Source of the DNA: Larus michahellis
Lineage: Eukaryota; Chordata; Aves; Charadriiformes; Laridae
Assembly (NCBI RefSeq): GCF_964199755.1
Contig: NC_133907.1
Span: 5,957,001-6,021,000 of the forward strand
Length of the DNA stretch: 64,000 nucleotides
Direction of reading: 5' to 3'
Shown here piece after piece: positions 1 through 13,800 of this stretch. The position numbers were made by a program, and so were the translations under genes. Each line of letters begins with the position of its first letter. Position 1 is the first letter of the stretch. The notes under the pieces are model-generated. The model ran no database searches. It was not told where the DNA came from and saw nothing but the letters and a program-made list of their open reading frames with translations.

Positions 1-2876
1 AAGTTATGATTGCTTCACTACAGAGTCTGTAATTTAGAAGGAATTTGTGTTTTCTCCATTTTTAGCTCACTGAGACTGTTCGAGAATCTCAAGTTAGCAT
101 CCAACACTTCGACTCGACTGTTGCTGCGGTTAAGTCCAGTCCCAAGAGCCATTGCACCCGTATGGACAGTGAAGACAAGCTGACCCTCAGCTCTGCAACA
201 GAAGAGATTTTGGAACACAGACACTCATACAGCATCCCCCCACATTTCAAAATTCACAATACAGAAGCATTATTTCAAATCTTACCCTATATTTATGCCA
301 AGATCCACCCAGAGCCAAATTCCCCTTCATTCCCTGCAATCCCGCACACTAGACACTTGCCTCTCTGCCCTCTCTGCTCTTCCAGATCGGTTCCACTGAA
401 GCCACGAGGCAGCCGGGCTCCTCTCAGGGTGCCCCGTCAGAATGCACAAACCCCTGGAACACAGCAGATCTCACCATTATATATGTGTAACGTCACTCCC
501 AGTCTCAGACTGGCCAAGAGCACGTTTTCTCCACGATTTGGCCTTTACCTTCCTACCAATGCTCATTACAGGTAGGCTCTATTATACTAACATGCGTTAC
601 CATACGACAAGACACAACAAAATGCTACAGGCCAAACTATGCCATATCATACCTTGTACACAGTGCTCAGTCTCTGACTCGACACCCGTCTGGATCACCC
701 TTCTCGAGGGATCACAGTCCTTCATCAGGAAGATTACAGGGAGCAATCACAAAACCAAACACTGAGCATCTAGGTAATTAAACGCATTTCTGCAGTAATA
801 CTTGTCATTAATTCTCCACCTCCTACAACCTGCCTCATCCACCCTTCCACCCGCTCCACACAACGCCAAGCAGCATCTGAGGGGGACCCCACTAACACGA
901 TTCAAGAGCCTCACAACAAAACCCCATCCAAGACACACTACTTTCTACAGCGACGGGCTATTTCTCTTTAAGGCTGGCCAATCCAGCTGGATACTTACAA
1001 ATATTTTTGACTCCGCAGACATAGGAAAACTCTAAGCCATTTCTGTCTTCACCTGCAAAGTATTTCTGGTTTGGGTTGCTTCACTGCCTCAGAAAAAGGG
1101 AGATTGCTTAGATTTTTCTCCCAAACATAATACCCTGAGATGTATATCGTGATCTGTCCAGAGTCAGGCAAAATTCAAGTGTAGATAACATGCAGTCAGT
1201 TAGACACTACCAGCCAAATTTTCAGGCTCAGATCATCCATAAAGACGGTTAAGAAATTTTCCTCTTCTTTTTTCCTAATTACATAGCGTATATAAAGCAC
1301 AAATATGTGCAGTTTGGATTTAAAGTGTTCACAGGTTCCCTAGAGTAAAATAATTTTTAAACACTGACAGTGTTTAAAATGTAGCTAACCAGCACTGGCA
1401 CCTTTATGCTAGCTTATAAAAAAAAGAGAGAAATACATTACAGAAAAGTTATTTTTATCAAATTTAATTTGGATTATAAATTTCCGTAATAAATAAAAGC
1501 TCGCCAAGTCACATTGAGATTTTTTTTTTCAGTAGGGTATTTATTATTTTGTGGCATTCAGAACATTGCCTTCAAGGCAATAAAATAATGTTTATTTTAT
1601 GGAGTGTCTCCTATGTAAAAAGCAATGTTACTATAAAATAAAGACAAGAGGAGTGTTTTCCTACCACCATCAGACACATACCGAAAGATTTTGTGCTCTA
1701 AAGGTGGACTGGATGCCCGAAGAGAAGAGTGTCTCTGTCACTAACCGCAGCGAAAGCATCCTGGAGCCCCAGCTGGGGCTGTACCCGCAGCCTGGTGGCA
1801 CTTCTGCAGCTGCAAACAAAGGGACACCCAGGGCAGACGGAGGAGGAAGAGTCTCGGTGGACAAACACTTCTGCCAGAGCTGTTTGGTGCCTCACCCAAG
1901 TGCTGAAGCATTTTAACAGGGTTGTCCTTTAAGTAGTTGTAATTAGGCTCCAGGGTTAATAGCCCATTAAGAATTTGGTATTTTGCAGCAAAACCACGAG
2001 CGTCTGTCCCAACACAGTCTCAAGGCATTGCAGTGAACGCCTTCACAGCGCAGTTCCTTAGAACTGCTTTTTCATAAATACCGCTGCCTCTGCTACAAAA
2101 GCCATTCTAGTTAATCCTTTAAAGGATGTGTTCCTCCATTCGACATACACGTGAACGCTCTCCTAGCAGAAGAGGATCTTTCTAATTAATTTTTAATATT
2201 TTTTCTTAAGCAGTTTGAGCACAGAATAAAGTTTTTTTTTTTACAAGAAAAGATGACAAGAGAAGACTGAATACCAGCATTCTTTTTGATAAATAAACAA
2301 AGAGATATGCACAAAGAAGCGTGTTCCTCGGAGCAGCACAGCGCAGAGGGCATCGATTCTCAATCACGGCAGACCTCCTTTAAAACCAGTAGGCACCAAG
2401 AAGTCTTTGCAGCATTCCTGTTCAGCCAGTGGCTCGCAGGAGCCGACCATCAACCAGCAGTGCCCCCAAGCACAAAGTAATTACTGTATTGCTGGTCCAA
2501 CATTTGGCAAAGTAAAAACATATACTATGCTGCTTATACACGTGTCAGGACAATGGCTGTGACAGGCTCCAGGGGAACCCTGTTAAACATCTCAATTAAC
2601 TCCCATCGTTAGAAATTCAGTAACTCACCTGCCCAGCGATGCAAAACAAAGAAAATTGGACTTACTACCACAGCGTTTTAGGGAGAGTTTATTTTAATAA
2701 AACTGATTTCTGGGCTCATCTTAATGTCCTCCATTTCTTCCAAATATTAATGAGATGGAGGTATGATACAAAGACCGTTTGCGCCGATCACTCCGTTTTC
2801 CTGAGGGCAGATTTGCTTTTTTCCTATCACAGAAATAGTTGGGAACTGACCCCTTTAGGGCTTTCCAGACTGCTAC

Positions 2877-3050
2877 CTAATCCTCACAGTAGCCAAAACT
2901 GCACACCGATGTCATTTGCAGTCTCAAGACAAAGCAGATGAGACAAAGATTAACTCACTTTCCCAAAGTGAAAAATGTAAGTCAGTGGCATGAGCCACAA
3001 ACCCAGATCCCGCTACTCAAAAGCTCATATTCTAGCTTGAGCTTTCTCTC
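2877..3050 (-). mobile_element. MIR-like SINE fragment
   Basis: The stretch around 2950-3030 follows the reverse complement of the MIR/CORE-SINE consensus: a GTTAACTCACTTTCCCAAAG block, then GTAAGTCAGTGGCATGAGCC and a CAAACCCAGATCCCG block. It is heavily diverged, as expected for an old amniote SINE. The edges are approximate. Confidence 0.55.
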
Positions 3051-3500
3051 AGTAAGAAGAATTAAACGACCTGATTTTCATACTGCAAATGAAGATTTCA
3101 AAACGGCCCCTAAATCCATCATCTAAGCGCAACGGCGCTTTCTGCAATTTTATTACATCAACCCCAGAATACACGACAGCATTTCTTCCTCACCATTATC
3201 TATCCGAGACAAGCAACACAATACAAGACAGATAAGGCAGCCGGAATTGGCAGCCTGTGTGTGAATCACGACTCGGGTGGCGCTGGGCTGCAGGTAAACC
3301 CCTTCTCTCCGCCCACGCTAGGAAAGCAGCCGCCGCCGCGTGTGCACCCACAGCCCATGGCGATGACAATTGCTGCTCCGACCCACCATCCTACCTCAGC
3401 CCTGCCACCTCTGAGACATAAAGCCCACTTCTCCAGCTTAAGCGTGCCTCGTCAAGCCCCTACCTTCGTTAAGGATTGTCATCTTTTAATGGTGGTACTC

Positions 3501-3557
3501 TACTAGAGCTACATGATCTTTAAGGTCCCTCCCAACCCAAACCATTCTGTGATTCTA
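3501..3557 (+). mobile_element. CR1 LINE 3'-end fragment
   Basis: TGATCTTTAAGGTCCCTCCC followed by AACCCAAACCATTCTGTGAT is the characteristic 3' end of avian CR1, including one copy of its ATTCTRTG terminal unit. Only the tail is present. Confidence 0.8.
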
Positions 3558-4647
3558 CTGTTGCCAGCTCACCATTGGCAGTTTTCAAGAAGGAAACAGA
3601 CGTTTGCTGCATTTGCCCCTCCTCTTCCTCGCCACCCTGTCCTCAGGTAGGAGGGGGACACGCACATGCCCACTGAGCTGCCCCCAGCTCTGCAGCTCTT
3701 CCAGGAAAAGGGGGTGCTCAGCATCAGCCCAGCACCCGTCCAGGTCTGCAGGAGGCAGCACCTCCCTGCCTTTGCTTTGGAGAACGTCGGGACATCTGGT
3801 TACACCCGAGTTGTGAGGTCAGTACCAAAGCAGGGTATTTGGGTTTAGAGCTCCCATTTTGTCGCCGTTTCCTTCCATTTTCTCTTGGTTTGCTGCAAGA
3901 GTTAAGGATGGATAGATACTAGGCAAGCCCGAGACCCACTTACACCTCTTCACCTTTTGACAATATTCACCCTTTATAGAACTGAGATGAGTAATGAATT
4001 GGCGCAAAACCTCAGGCATCACTGGCAGTATTTAAAGTTTCTTCCGAGACACAGTCAATTATTAACAAAATGGAAAATGTAATATTACAGACACAGGAGG
4101 GACTGACCCTAGATTCAGTTCAGCATAAGGTCCCACAGTAATACTCCACAGCAGATTTCTGTTAAAGCAGAGTTTTCCAGGGGAGAGAGGAAAAAAAATA
4201 GAAAAAGAAAGAAAAAAGGCAACTTCAAAGCATGCAGTTTATTTCTGCAATGCCTGATGTTCATCGAGTCACACTTCAGTGCTCAGAGCCATGAAAACAC
4301 AGCTTTCGAGGTGACATTTGTAGTTGCCTCATTACTCTTTTCAAAAGAGTTTTGCATCAAAGAGTCAGAGCTTCAAACAACAGACCCTACAGGAGTAAAA
4401 TAACTTATTAACAGCACATGAAATGGAATCGCCAGGAACCGCTGATACCAAAACAAGCAGGGCAAGTGTGTCATCAACAGCTAGCCTGCGAGAGGGAGCG
4501 GGCAGGCTGCCTGGACCTGAAACCTGCAGGAGGAGCCAGGAAGAGACCGGTGATGTGCCATTCCCTCCTTGTTGCGGGTACTTTTCAGACACTTGCCTTC
4601 CATTCACCTCCTCCGAGACAATAAGAAGGATCTGGAAGCACGCCTAC

Positions 4648-4829
4648 CTTCGTGTTCTTTTTCAGTTGTTCCAACTTTCTTTATCTTTTTGGGCGATTTC
4701 ATGAAGAGTGGAAAGATGGTCCTCAGGCCGAGAATGTCAACAAACTTGTGACAGTTGTCTGTTCCCTCCGGTCCAATCATGGCGTGGTCCAGTACCTTCA
4801 GGGCACTGCTGCGGGAAATCTTCTTCTCT
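4648..4829 (-). CDS. CTNNBL1: CTNNBL1 exon 11 (last exon in window)
   Basis: 182 nt encoding EKKISRSSALKVLDH through GTTEKEHE plus one base. The acceptor is TCCCAG|AGAG and the donor GAAG|GTAGGC. Human reads SPRKIKK where this reads SPKKIKK. Confidence 0.96.
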
Positions 4830-7800
4830 CTGGGAAAAGAAAGCTGCAAGTTAAACGTTTCAGGTAGACAAGCAACTTTGGACTACACTAGTTTAAAGAG
4901 ACAGCATGAACAGGGAAACGAACGTGACAAGGAAAGTATGAAGAGCCTTGAGCACAAGCTCTAAGCAAGATTTTCTTCAAGAGGTCAAAACACTGTATTG
5001 ACAAATACTCTCTTTTCAAAACTGTGGTTGAAAATATTCTCTTGGTTATTTCTTTTTTAACGTCTTTTATGTCTTTTTATTTTCAATTTTCTTTTTATTT
5101 CATTTTAGATATTTTATGTTTTTATTTTCCTTTTTTTATTTCTCAGCTATTAAAGAAGTTATTTCATCACCACATTACAAACACTAGCACAAAACAGCAG
5201 GGGAGATTGGGTTGGGTACACAAGGCAAATACTGTCACACCAAGACGATCAGGATTTAGATGTAGTAATAATTCAATCTAATAAAGGAGTAAGTTTGGTA
5301 AGTGTAGCCTGGTTATCAGCTATAATGAAGAAAACCTCGTCTCCAAAAATCGCGGTTGGAAGGAAGCAGATTGATTCTGGGCTATTCCGTTTTAATGCTG
5401 GTTCAGAATGCCCATGCTGGTTACTCACACCGATAGCACACAGGTGGTCTGCAAATGATCTCCAAAAGCTCTGTACCTCTCAAACCAGAAACAGAGGAAT
5501 TTGTAATTCCTCCAGGGGAAAACTTAAAATATCTTGTGAAACATGAACTGAAAAAGCAGTCGCAAATACAGCCCATAAGACCAAGAGACCAGGTAAATGT
5601 CAGCAGGAGCTAAGGTGAGCTGAAGAATGAGAGCCCTCAGTGTCTCCAAAGGCCAGGCCAGGAGGACGTTCCCCCTGGGGCAGGACAGTCACAAGCCCCA
5701 CCACCTTCCACCCCAAGCGCATGGCAATCTCCCCCCATGCTCACTTCTCTAAGAGAATTTGTTCTCTAACAAATATATAGTTACATGCACATATAAAAAT
5801 AAATCCCCACAGAAACAAGCCGTGCTTTTCCCCTGGAGCGACGACGAGAGAACAATTCTCCTCGGACACACACTGGTTGCTCTGCACTACCAAAAGGTGC
5901 TCGGGTATTATTGTGAACCTGGAATAAGGATCTATGAAGATCAAACCACTGACGCAGTCCAACCCCCTCCTCTCTCCCCCTGTGGAGGTGGCAGCACCCA
6001 CGTTGCCCTTGCCCACAGCTGCCAAACCCAGCCATGAGGAGCAGGTTGTCCACCTGCAACCAGCACACCCAGAGCCACCCAGCAGCTGGCCACTGGGACC
6101 TCACCGCCATCAGCAGCGTCTTCTCCTCCAGGGCTTCTTGAAGCCCAAGCTCCAGAAAGCTGTGGAAAATGCCTTCCCTTTAGAGATGGAACTTTGTGAA
6201 CCCCTACCAACACGCAAACTAAAAAACCCCCATATATTAACACCCCAGCCTAAAAATAAAATTATTTTGCCCAGGGAGGTCGTTGGTGCTCCCGATGGGC
6301 ATGAAGCGGTTGTTGAAAGCACCACGCGCAGCCGGGATCTGGTGCAGCAGCGAGTTCTGTGAAGAGCAGTGCAGGAGGGTGGCTCAACACCCCCACCTCC
6401 CCTCTACAGGGAGCTAAAAATAAAGTACTTCTTAGGCCAGACAATATAAGAAATGTTTTCAGGGGAAGTAATTGCATATTGATCAGCATTTAGGAAGGTT
6501 GCACAGAGCTGATCTCTGGAATATTCATTGGGTTTAAGTTCAGGCTTTTAGGGATCAATAGCTGCTTGACTGGACTGTCTAGAGTTGATTTTATTTGAAA
6601 TATTTATTCTGCCGGAGGGCAAGCAGTTTATCTTAGTCTCATCTGTGCTTATTGAGGTAACTTTTAGCTGAACACTAATTCAAAGACAAGCATACGTGAG
6701 TATCACCAAATAGGGAGTGACCTCAGTCTTCATAGGGAACTCTGAGTTACAACTTCATTTGCTAACCATTGTTTTCCTCCTTGTAATACCTTTACATCTG
6801 GGAGAATTCTTTTGGTACATTTCTTATTTCAAAAAGAAGAGGTGCTAACATTATTTGGACTTTCCACACTAGCGTAACACAATCTCTCGCTTTCCAAAAT
6901 ACTAGCAAAAGCAGAATACTAGATTTCTTGGAAAAATGCTGCATAAAATGGTTCCGTTTAATTAACCAGAAGATTTACTAAAGAGACAGTCTAAGTTTCC
7001 ATGGGGTCATTAGGAACAGCAGGACAAGAAAACATAAAAGGATTTTAATAATCATAAACAATATACCCTGAAATAGCTATAGTCAAGCTTTCTGGAGCCA
7101 TACAGGGTTGTCCATTTTCACCTTGTTTTTGTTGTACAGGAGCAAATGCTCTTCTGAGGGTCAAGAAAAGCCACAGAATAGCTGCAGAACAGAAGACCGT
7201 GTTGCCCAAGTGATGCACGTTTCCGTAAGTTTCCTTTGCTGCATTTGTCTATGTGCATACACACGCGCCTTCGTTAATAACTGGGAAAGCCGCACGTCAT
7301 TTTTCCTACGCAACAGAGAATCTTCTTGACACATCCCCTGGGAAGCGAGTGGCTGCATCTCCTCCAAACCTTAACACAATTTTACAGCAAAAGCAATAAG
7401 CTTCCTGTCAGTGTGCGCAGGGGAACTGACATTACAAGCCTGTTTTTCTCTCTTTTGGCTTTGTAAGGTAAACTGCATTTAGGTTACCAAGGTAAGGCTG
7501 AGGGACTGTGTACTAAAAAGTGCTTCCTGACCTAAAAAAAAAAATAAAATAAAATTGAATCTAATTCTGTGTGACATTTATAAACTTTCCACCGGTGGCT
7601 ACCACCTTGATAAGCCATCTTATTTTTGATACAGTCCATAAAATAAACGAGCCACCATTGCTGCGGAGATGCAAATCAAATAATTACGTATACCTGTGCT
7701 CTCAACCTATTTGAAAACTGCCTACTTCATTTCTGCTGGCACAGGCTCTGTCCTTCTCAACCTGGTCTTCTCCCAGACCCCTCTGCTCACCTCCCACACA

Positions 7801-10800
7801 TCTGCTCGGTGAAGCTCCGCTCCCAGTGGCCAACTGCAAGTCCCCATCAACACTGCAAGTCCAAGACCATACCAAATCCAGGACGCGGCTTGCGATGGAT
7901 ACATGCATAAAGCGCATCAGCCACATCATGTTCTTTTTCAGGTGTTACCATTGTCTCCCCATAAACTAGTAGAAGTTCACATAAAACGACACCATCTTTG
8001 GCTGTTGGCCATACAGTTTAAGCCCAGCATAACAGAAAGTAGTCCTGTTTTCATTACTGTCTACAGGAATCTCCTGAGCACGTTAAATGCTCAGCTGAAA
8101 GAGGCTGTACTTCTCTGCAGATCTGTGTGCGTGACCATTATTAACAGAACAACTTGGCTAGATGTATTGGGCAGCACGAGATACAGAATGCTATGTTCTC
8201 AAAGACAGTAATGGAGATTCAAGCCTGATATCTTTATTCTCACACAGCTTATCTATCTCACATCATGTCAATAAACTTTCAACTTTGCTTATTTGCCCTT
8301 TCATCTGCACAGCCTATGGTACAATGATTAACCGTCTTCAAAGTAAAAACAAAAAATAACAGATGTCTCCCCCCAGCCTTCAGAGGACACCGACAGGAGA
8401 GAAAAAATATTCTGTCCTGTTTGTGGGCGAGATGGTCAATCACAACTGAATGGCATTTCTATTCTTTGTTGTTTATCATGAAGCTATCAAGAAGATACAG
8501 AAGTGTAATACTCCCATGCAGCTTTCCAGATCACAACTATCAACGTTAACTCCCTATTTACAACGCCAGCCTGCGGCTACCACAGCAGCACTAAGAAAAA
8601 CTGAGCACCCGCAACAGCTTTTAAGCGTACACCAAGAGAATTCCCAATGATAACAGAGGTTAACAGAATTAATAGTCATTTAATATCCTCTGGGTATTAA
8701 AATACGTGAAAAAACCCACAAGCAAACACACACCAAAACCTTGCACTGTCAGTTCTCAGTTTGCTTTGTTTGGTGGTTTGAAAGCTACAGAAACGTGCTT
8801 TGTTTTCCTCATCGAAGCGCTAAGTCCAGAGCTTTCTACCACACAATCTGCAAAAGCAAGTAACCTCCCACGGCAGCACCTGAGCAGGCCCAAGGCTTCT
8901 CCTCCTAAAGTAGCCGCCTTCTCCCAGCATCCGTTCCCTAATTTTTATCACCACAAAGCAGTGCCTTTCCTTAAACATCTCCTATGCTCTCCATAGAGTA
9001 ACAGACTCTAATGTCATTCATTCTCTTACTGCTGACAAAGCACCAAAGACGCTTTTCTTTTCAAGAGATGCCAAAAGATAGCAGGGCTAAGCATTGCGTT
9101 CCTGCAGCTCTGAAGATCTGAGCGAACTACTTAAATAACACAAACAGTTGCGTCCGTGTCATGCCTACCAGAAGCAAGCTTACAACACCGATAAGGAGAT
9201 GGCACATCTACCAAAAGTAAAAGCATCTGGACAGCACTGCGGCTTGGACCCAGCCAGCCTGAAGCATGGAAATAGCTTTAAGCATGTGCTGAGTATCACT
9301 GATTCCACGTTTTAGGCTACATGCGTGATTACCTGTGTCAGAATCCTGAAGTTCCATGCATTAGGAGTATTGAGACAAAAAAGACAATTGCATGTACGAA
9401 TGTCAACCGCACGGACGACACGTCAACCGCACGGAGTGTGGAATACTAAGAAAAGTGGTTGGCAGCTCTTCAAAAGAAGAAAAACATGAATCAGCAATAA
9501 AAGTAGCAGCTTAACACTTTCAACTCTAGTCTGAAGACATCGTTAGAAGCAAGAAGTTTACTCTCTGTCCACCTGGGTGCAGCTATCCCTAAATGATATT
9601 TGCAGTGTAGGACAAGTAAGGGCCAGAAGGGCAAGACTTAGTCAACTATCAACTCACGTTATTTGTTCAAACAGCCAGGTAAGAAGAATTTCAACTTTTC
9701 TACTTACGTGAACTAGATTAGAAGAGTTTAAAAAAAAAAAATTAACTGTCAGTAAAGTCCATGTTTATGGACAGTAGTGATATACGATTCTAGAAAATAT
9801 TCTGTGAGTTGTTACTTTTTTTTCCATTTTTCACTTTACCAATCCCATTCAGACTGTAGAATAACTTAGGTTTCTAAGCATCGAAAGACTGAGGTCTTGG
9901 AAACTCTTTCCATTAGACACAGCTGCTTCTGTCAGTTAAGTCATGCTTAGTCCCTCCTAACCCATTCACAACTACTGGGGGGCGGAGGGATTGCGTCCAG
10001 GGAGAAATTTGCCTCTTGTCATAATTTTCCAGCTGGAGTCCTGGGTACAGAGAGCAGTAAACAGTAGAGTCCAAAACTGAGCAAAAAACCTATTAAAAAT
10101 CCAAACACTGGGTCCCACCCACATGGCACAAGAACTCCAAGTAATTAGTTCTGCAAGGCTCGCTTAGCAGCTTAGTACTCAAGGCAGAGGGAAGCTTCCC
10201 TCTCGTTCTTAGTTTTGGAGCTTTTCTTTAATTAGCCTCAAGAAAACCCAGTGTTCCTATTTGAATAATCCACGTTTGGTTATTTATTCAGTTCCCTGCT
10301 GCTGCACATTACCCAGCCATGCGCTGCAGGAATACATCATTGCTTGTTGGCGTTTGCTAACCAGCCACCGCACGCAGCCCAGCACACCAGGGAAAGCCAG
10401 ACAGAGCCCCGCTGTGCCCAGTCCCGAGGTCTGGAGGAAGCCAGTCAGCTCAGAAGACACAACTCAGTACCAGGCTAGGAAGTAACAGTGAAGAGAGAGC
10501 AGAGAAGCCGTGGAGATTCACAGTGTGACAAAACACGTCACAAGAAGAGATGCGTACTTATGCCTATTTCACAAAAGCAATTTTTGTATCAATATCCACA
10601 AAAATTCAACAGCTTAGAGGATACGTGCCACAGTGAAGCTTGAACTGCAGAACAAAAGGAAAAACGTTTTCCCTAGAGCCATCCAAAGGGTCTCTCTTGC
10701 CCTCATAGGGGTGTTTTAAATCCTGAGAGGATTAGCAGCCTGACCTACAGCATTCTCTCATCTGGGTGTCTGCCATGCAGATCTGCACTGTAACTTTCCA

Positions 10801-13800
10801 GCAGCTACTGTAGTAACCCTATTTCTTAGGAAACAAAGCTAAAGAGAAAGAGTGGAGCTTAAATGTCTGAGAATGTTCAACTTACATGCTGGAAAAAAAA
10901 GAAACAGACAAATACGCTAACACAGAAATCTTATAAACGGAAAAACACAAATATCTACCCAGAATGTATGTTGGTACGTCAAAAGCAGGCAAGAAAATCA
11001 CAAAGTTATCTGGGTACCTAAGCATCAGATTCATCAGCTGTAGACCCTCGCCTTTCAGGAAGCGATCGCGATTGGAACTGAGCATTAGGCAGGAGCAAAG
11101 GGAATCAAACAGGTTCTCCATCATTTCCTGTTCTTCTGCTGTACTAGGGTTGTGTCGTTTAAACACCTGCATGACAAAGAAAACAAAATTACCCCAAAAT
11201 GGAGGGCTCAATTCGGTCCACACTATTCTAGAGCATACATGGATATTTTACATCACAAGCCTTCCGCGTCTGACACGCATAAGGCTGCAGTCACCAGAGC
11301 AGCACTCACACACGTCCCTGATGCATTCTCTCTCGTAACTCTGCTGCCCTTTTCACTGTCCTGACTGTATACCAACAAACGTGCAGCTGGAAGACAATAC
11401 AGAGCCTCCAAAGGGAAGGGCAAATTCGACGAGTGCACAATTTACAAAAGTATGTGGATAAGGTTGTTACCAGAGAACGCCTGGGCAGAATACATACCTG
11501 AGGGGTCTGCTCTGCAGCACCCTAACCTTCTGACAGTACCGCCTCAAGAAATAGAACTGAGCTAAGAACACATTACCTTCAGCTGGCTCAAATGTAGGCA
11601 CAATGCAGCCCAGTGCTTGGAGTGCAGAATGCTGAAGATGGCCAAATTCTAACCCTGCCTATCCCCAACTTGCCGTGTAATTGTAACAAAATAATTTAAA
11701 CTTCCGTGTACCTCTACATTAACATCTGTAAACCAGAAATTATCCTCGCTTACCATGGATGATACACTTGTGTGGAAGTTATTCAGGGCCTATGCCACCA
11801 CTAATACAAAGCACTGCCGTGCTTCAATATCTACGGATTGCTAGGACAGCGCTACACCCAGAATCTGCTCCACCTCCTCACCCCCAGCCTGCGAGTTTCC
11901 TGACGGTAGAGAGGGCGTATATGAATTACTCACAGATAACTGCTGAAGCAGCACATCGATCCCGTCCAGCTCCCCAAGCAATTCTCTGTTGTCTAGACGG
12001 AGGTGGGGGGAAGGGGGAAAAAGAGAGAGAAAAATGAAGCTAACTGTCAGATTTTACAGCCATCTAACACTGATACATCAGCGAACAAAATCAATACGGC
12101 TTGACAGAGTACAAAAGCTGCAGAGAGGGCGCATGCGTATGTGAGAGAGTATACGCAGGGGAGAGAGAGCTCAAGCAAAGGGAAGCCAAAGGCAGAAGAG
12201 CGCTGTTGTGATCTGAAAGAAGCCTGGATCCTACCCTAACGGAATATAGATACCAGAGGCATGTCTCACCATCGTTATTCTGGAGCAAAATCGCCAGGAC
12301 CTCGCTGCAGTACAGCTTGTTGGCATCAAAAGGCATCTTAGCCTGTTGGTGAAGAAGGAATAAGAGACTCATTAGGGCACGGATCTCTGTTTCATTGATT
12401 TGAAGAACGCATTAATCAAATCACCGAATGCACGAGCAACACTTAAACCAAAATACAAGAGCGGTAATTTTGCAGTATGCCTCGCTGACAAAGTAGTAAT
12501 AATTGTCTCTGATTCAGGGGTGACAGAGAGGGGGGGGTGTGCTCATGCACACGTGCACTCAGCTCTGATCCTTCACACTGTCCTACCTAAGTAGGTTTGA
12601 CCAAGTTGGCTCAAAACAACTGAGAGTCGTCTCCAGTTGTTCGCAACACAGAATCTCTCTCCTGTAATAAATTTTCCATGTTGTTATATGAGTGCATGGG
12701 CTTATCCTTATTCTGAAAGTCTGCACCTGTCACCAAAAGCAGAATTTCAAAAAATACATCACAATAACATTAAATACTAACTGCTAGAGCTTTCTATGAG
12801 GATCACAATGTCACAATCAGAAGAAGAGATGGGTTTAGCCTGCACAATCACATAATTTTCATGTCATACTTTCCCTTCATACTCAAATTATGTAAAAAAA
12901 AAAACATAAAAAAATCATAACAAAACCAAAATGCTGAATTTGAAGAAAAAATAAATCCCTGAAGTGGGATTCAGAACTGGATTCAATGTCTTTGCAGAAT
13001 GCCAAAGCTGCTTCATCTACAGAAACAGACTAAGCATTAACAGATCGGATAATAATGCAAACTGTTGTACCGAAGGAATTCATAAAATAAACAAAACAGA
13101 TTTAAAAATTATTAGTTACCAGCTATTAGTATTACACTGTTTGAAAGGGGGGGGGGGTGGGAAAGCAAGCAATAAGACCTAGGCTTAGAACATACCATTT
13201 GTCACCCAGAATTTTTTTCCCCAAGTGCAGGACTACCTGCAGCTTGAGTGAGTGAACCTGCCTGCGCAAGGCTACGCGTGGGCCAATTATCCCGACCTGC
13301 TACCAAAGAAAAGGTCACAACGCACAAGCACAATGCGATGCAAAAATCGTGAAAAGCAGGAAGATCCCAAACGCCACAAAGCAATGACTATAAAGCTTTT
13401 CATTCCAAACGATCCCAAACCACTCTGTAGATGATGGTATTTATAGCATCCACATAACGCTTCCAAGCAATCAGTGGCAGGAGAGGGGGAAGGCGGCAGG
13501 CGCTCGGTGCTGTACAGCTCTGCGGGCTCTTGTCACAGTGTGTGTACCAACTGCTGTCCTACGGCAAGCGTTAGGAAATAACACACTGTTCTCTCAAGGC
13601 TGTACACAGTATCATCAAACCCTGCTTATGTTTAGAGAAGTGAGCTATTAAACTGTCCATCTGAGCCTTCCGAGGTGGTTCTGGCAGCCGGAATACAATT
13701 ACACAACCTGAAATGTAGTCGGAAAATACAAATTCACACTCTGTGCTGTGTGCCAGATGTCCTTACCAACATCCGATTTTAAAACTCATCCCATAGACAT

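Larger units (their letters stand above)
1..4647 (-). other. CTNNBL1: CTNNBL1 intron 11 (part)
   Basis: AT-rich intron sequence from the window edge to exon 11. I see a MIR-like SINE near 2.9 kb and a CR1 tail near 3.5 kb, but no exon 12. The open frames here lack any recognisable family. Confidence 0.8.

Noticed and set aside
1-4647. CTNNBL1 exon 12 (expected to begin with EHVCSILASLL)
   Set aside because: I searched the minus strand of this stretch for the expected reading and did not find it. It probably lies beyond the window.
10882-11223. A 113-codon frame with its own ATG over CTNNBL1 exon 10
   Set aside because: The middle is exon 10; both ends read into intron sequence past a good acceptor and donor. 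It is not a separate gene.
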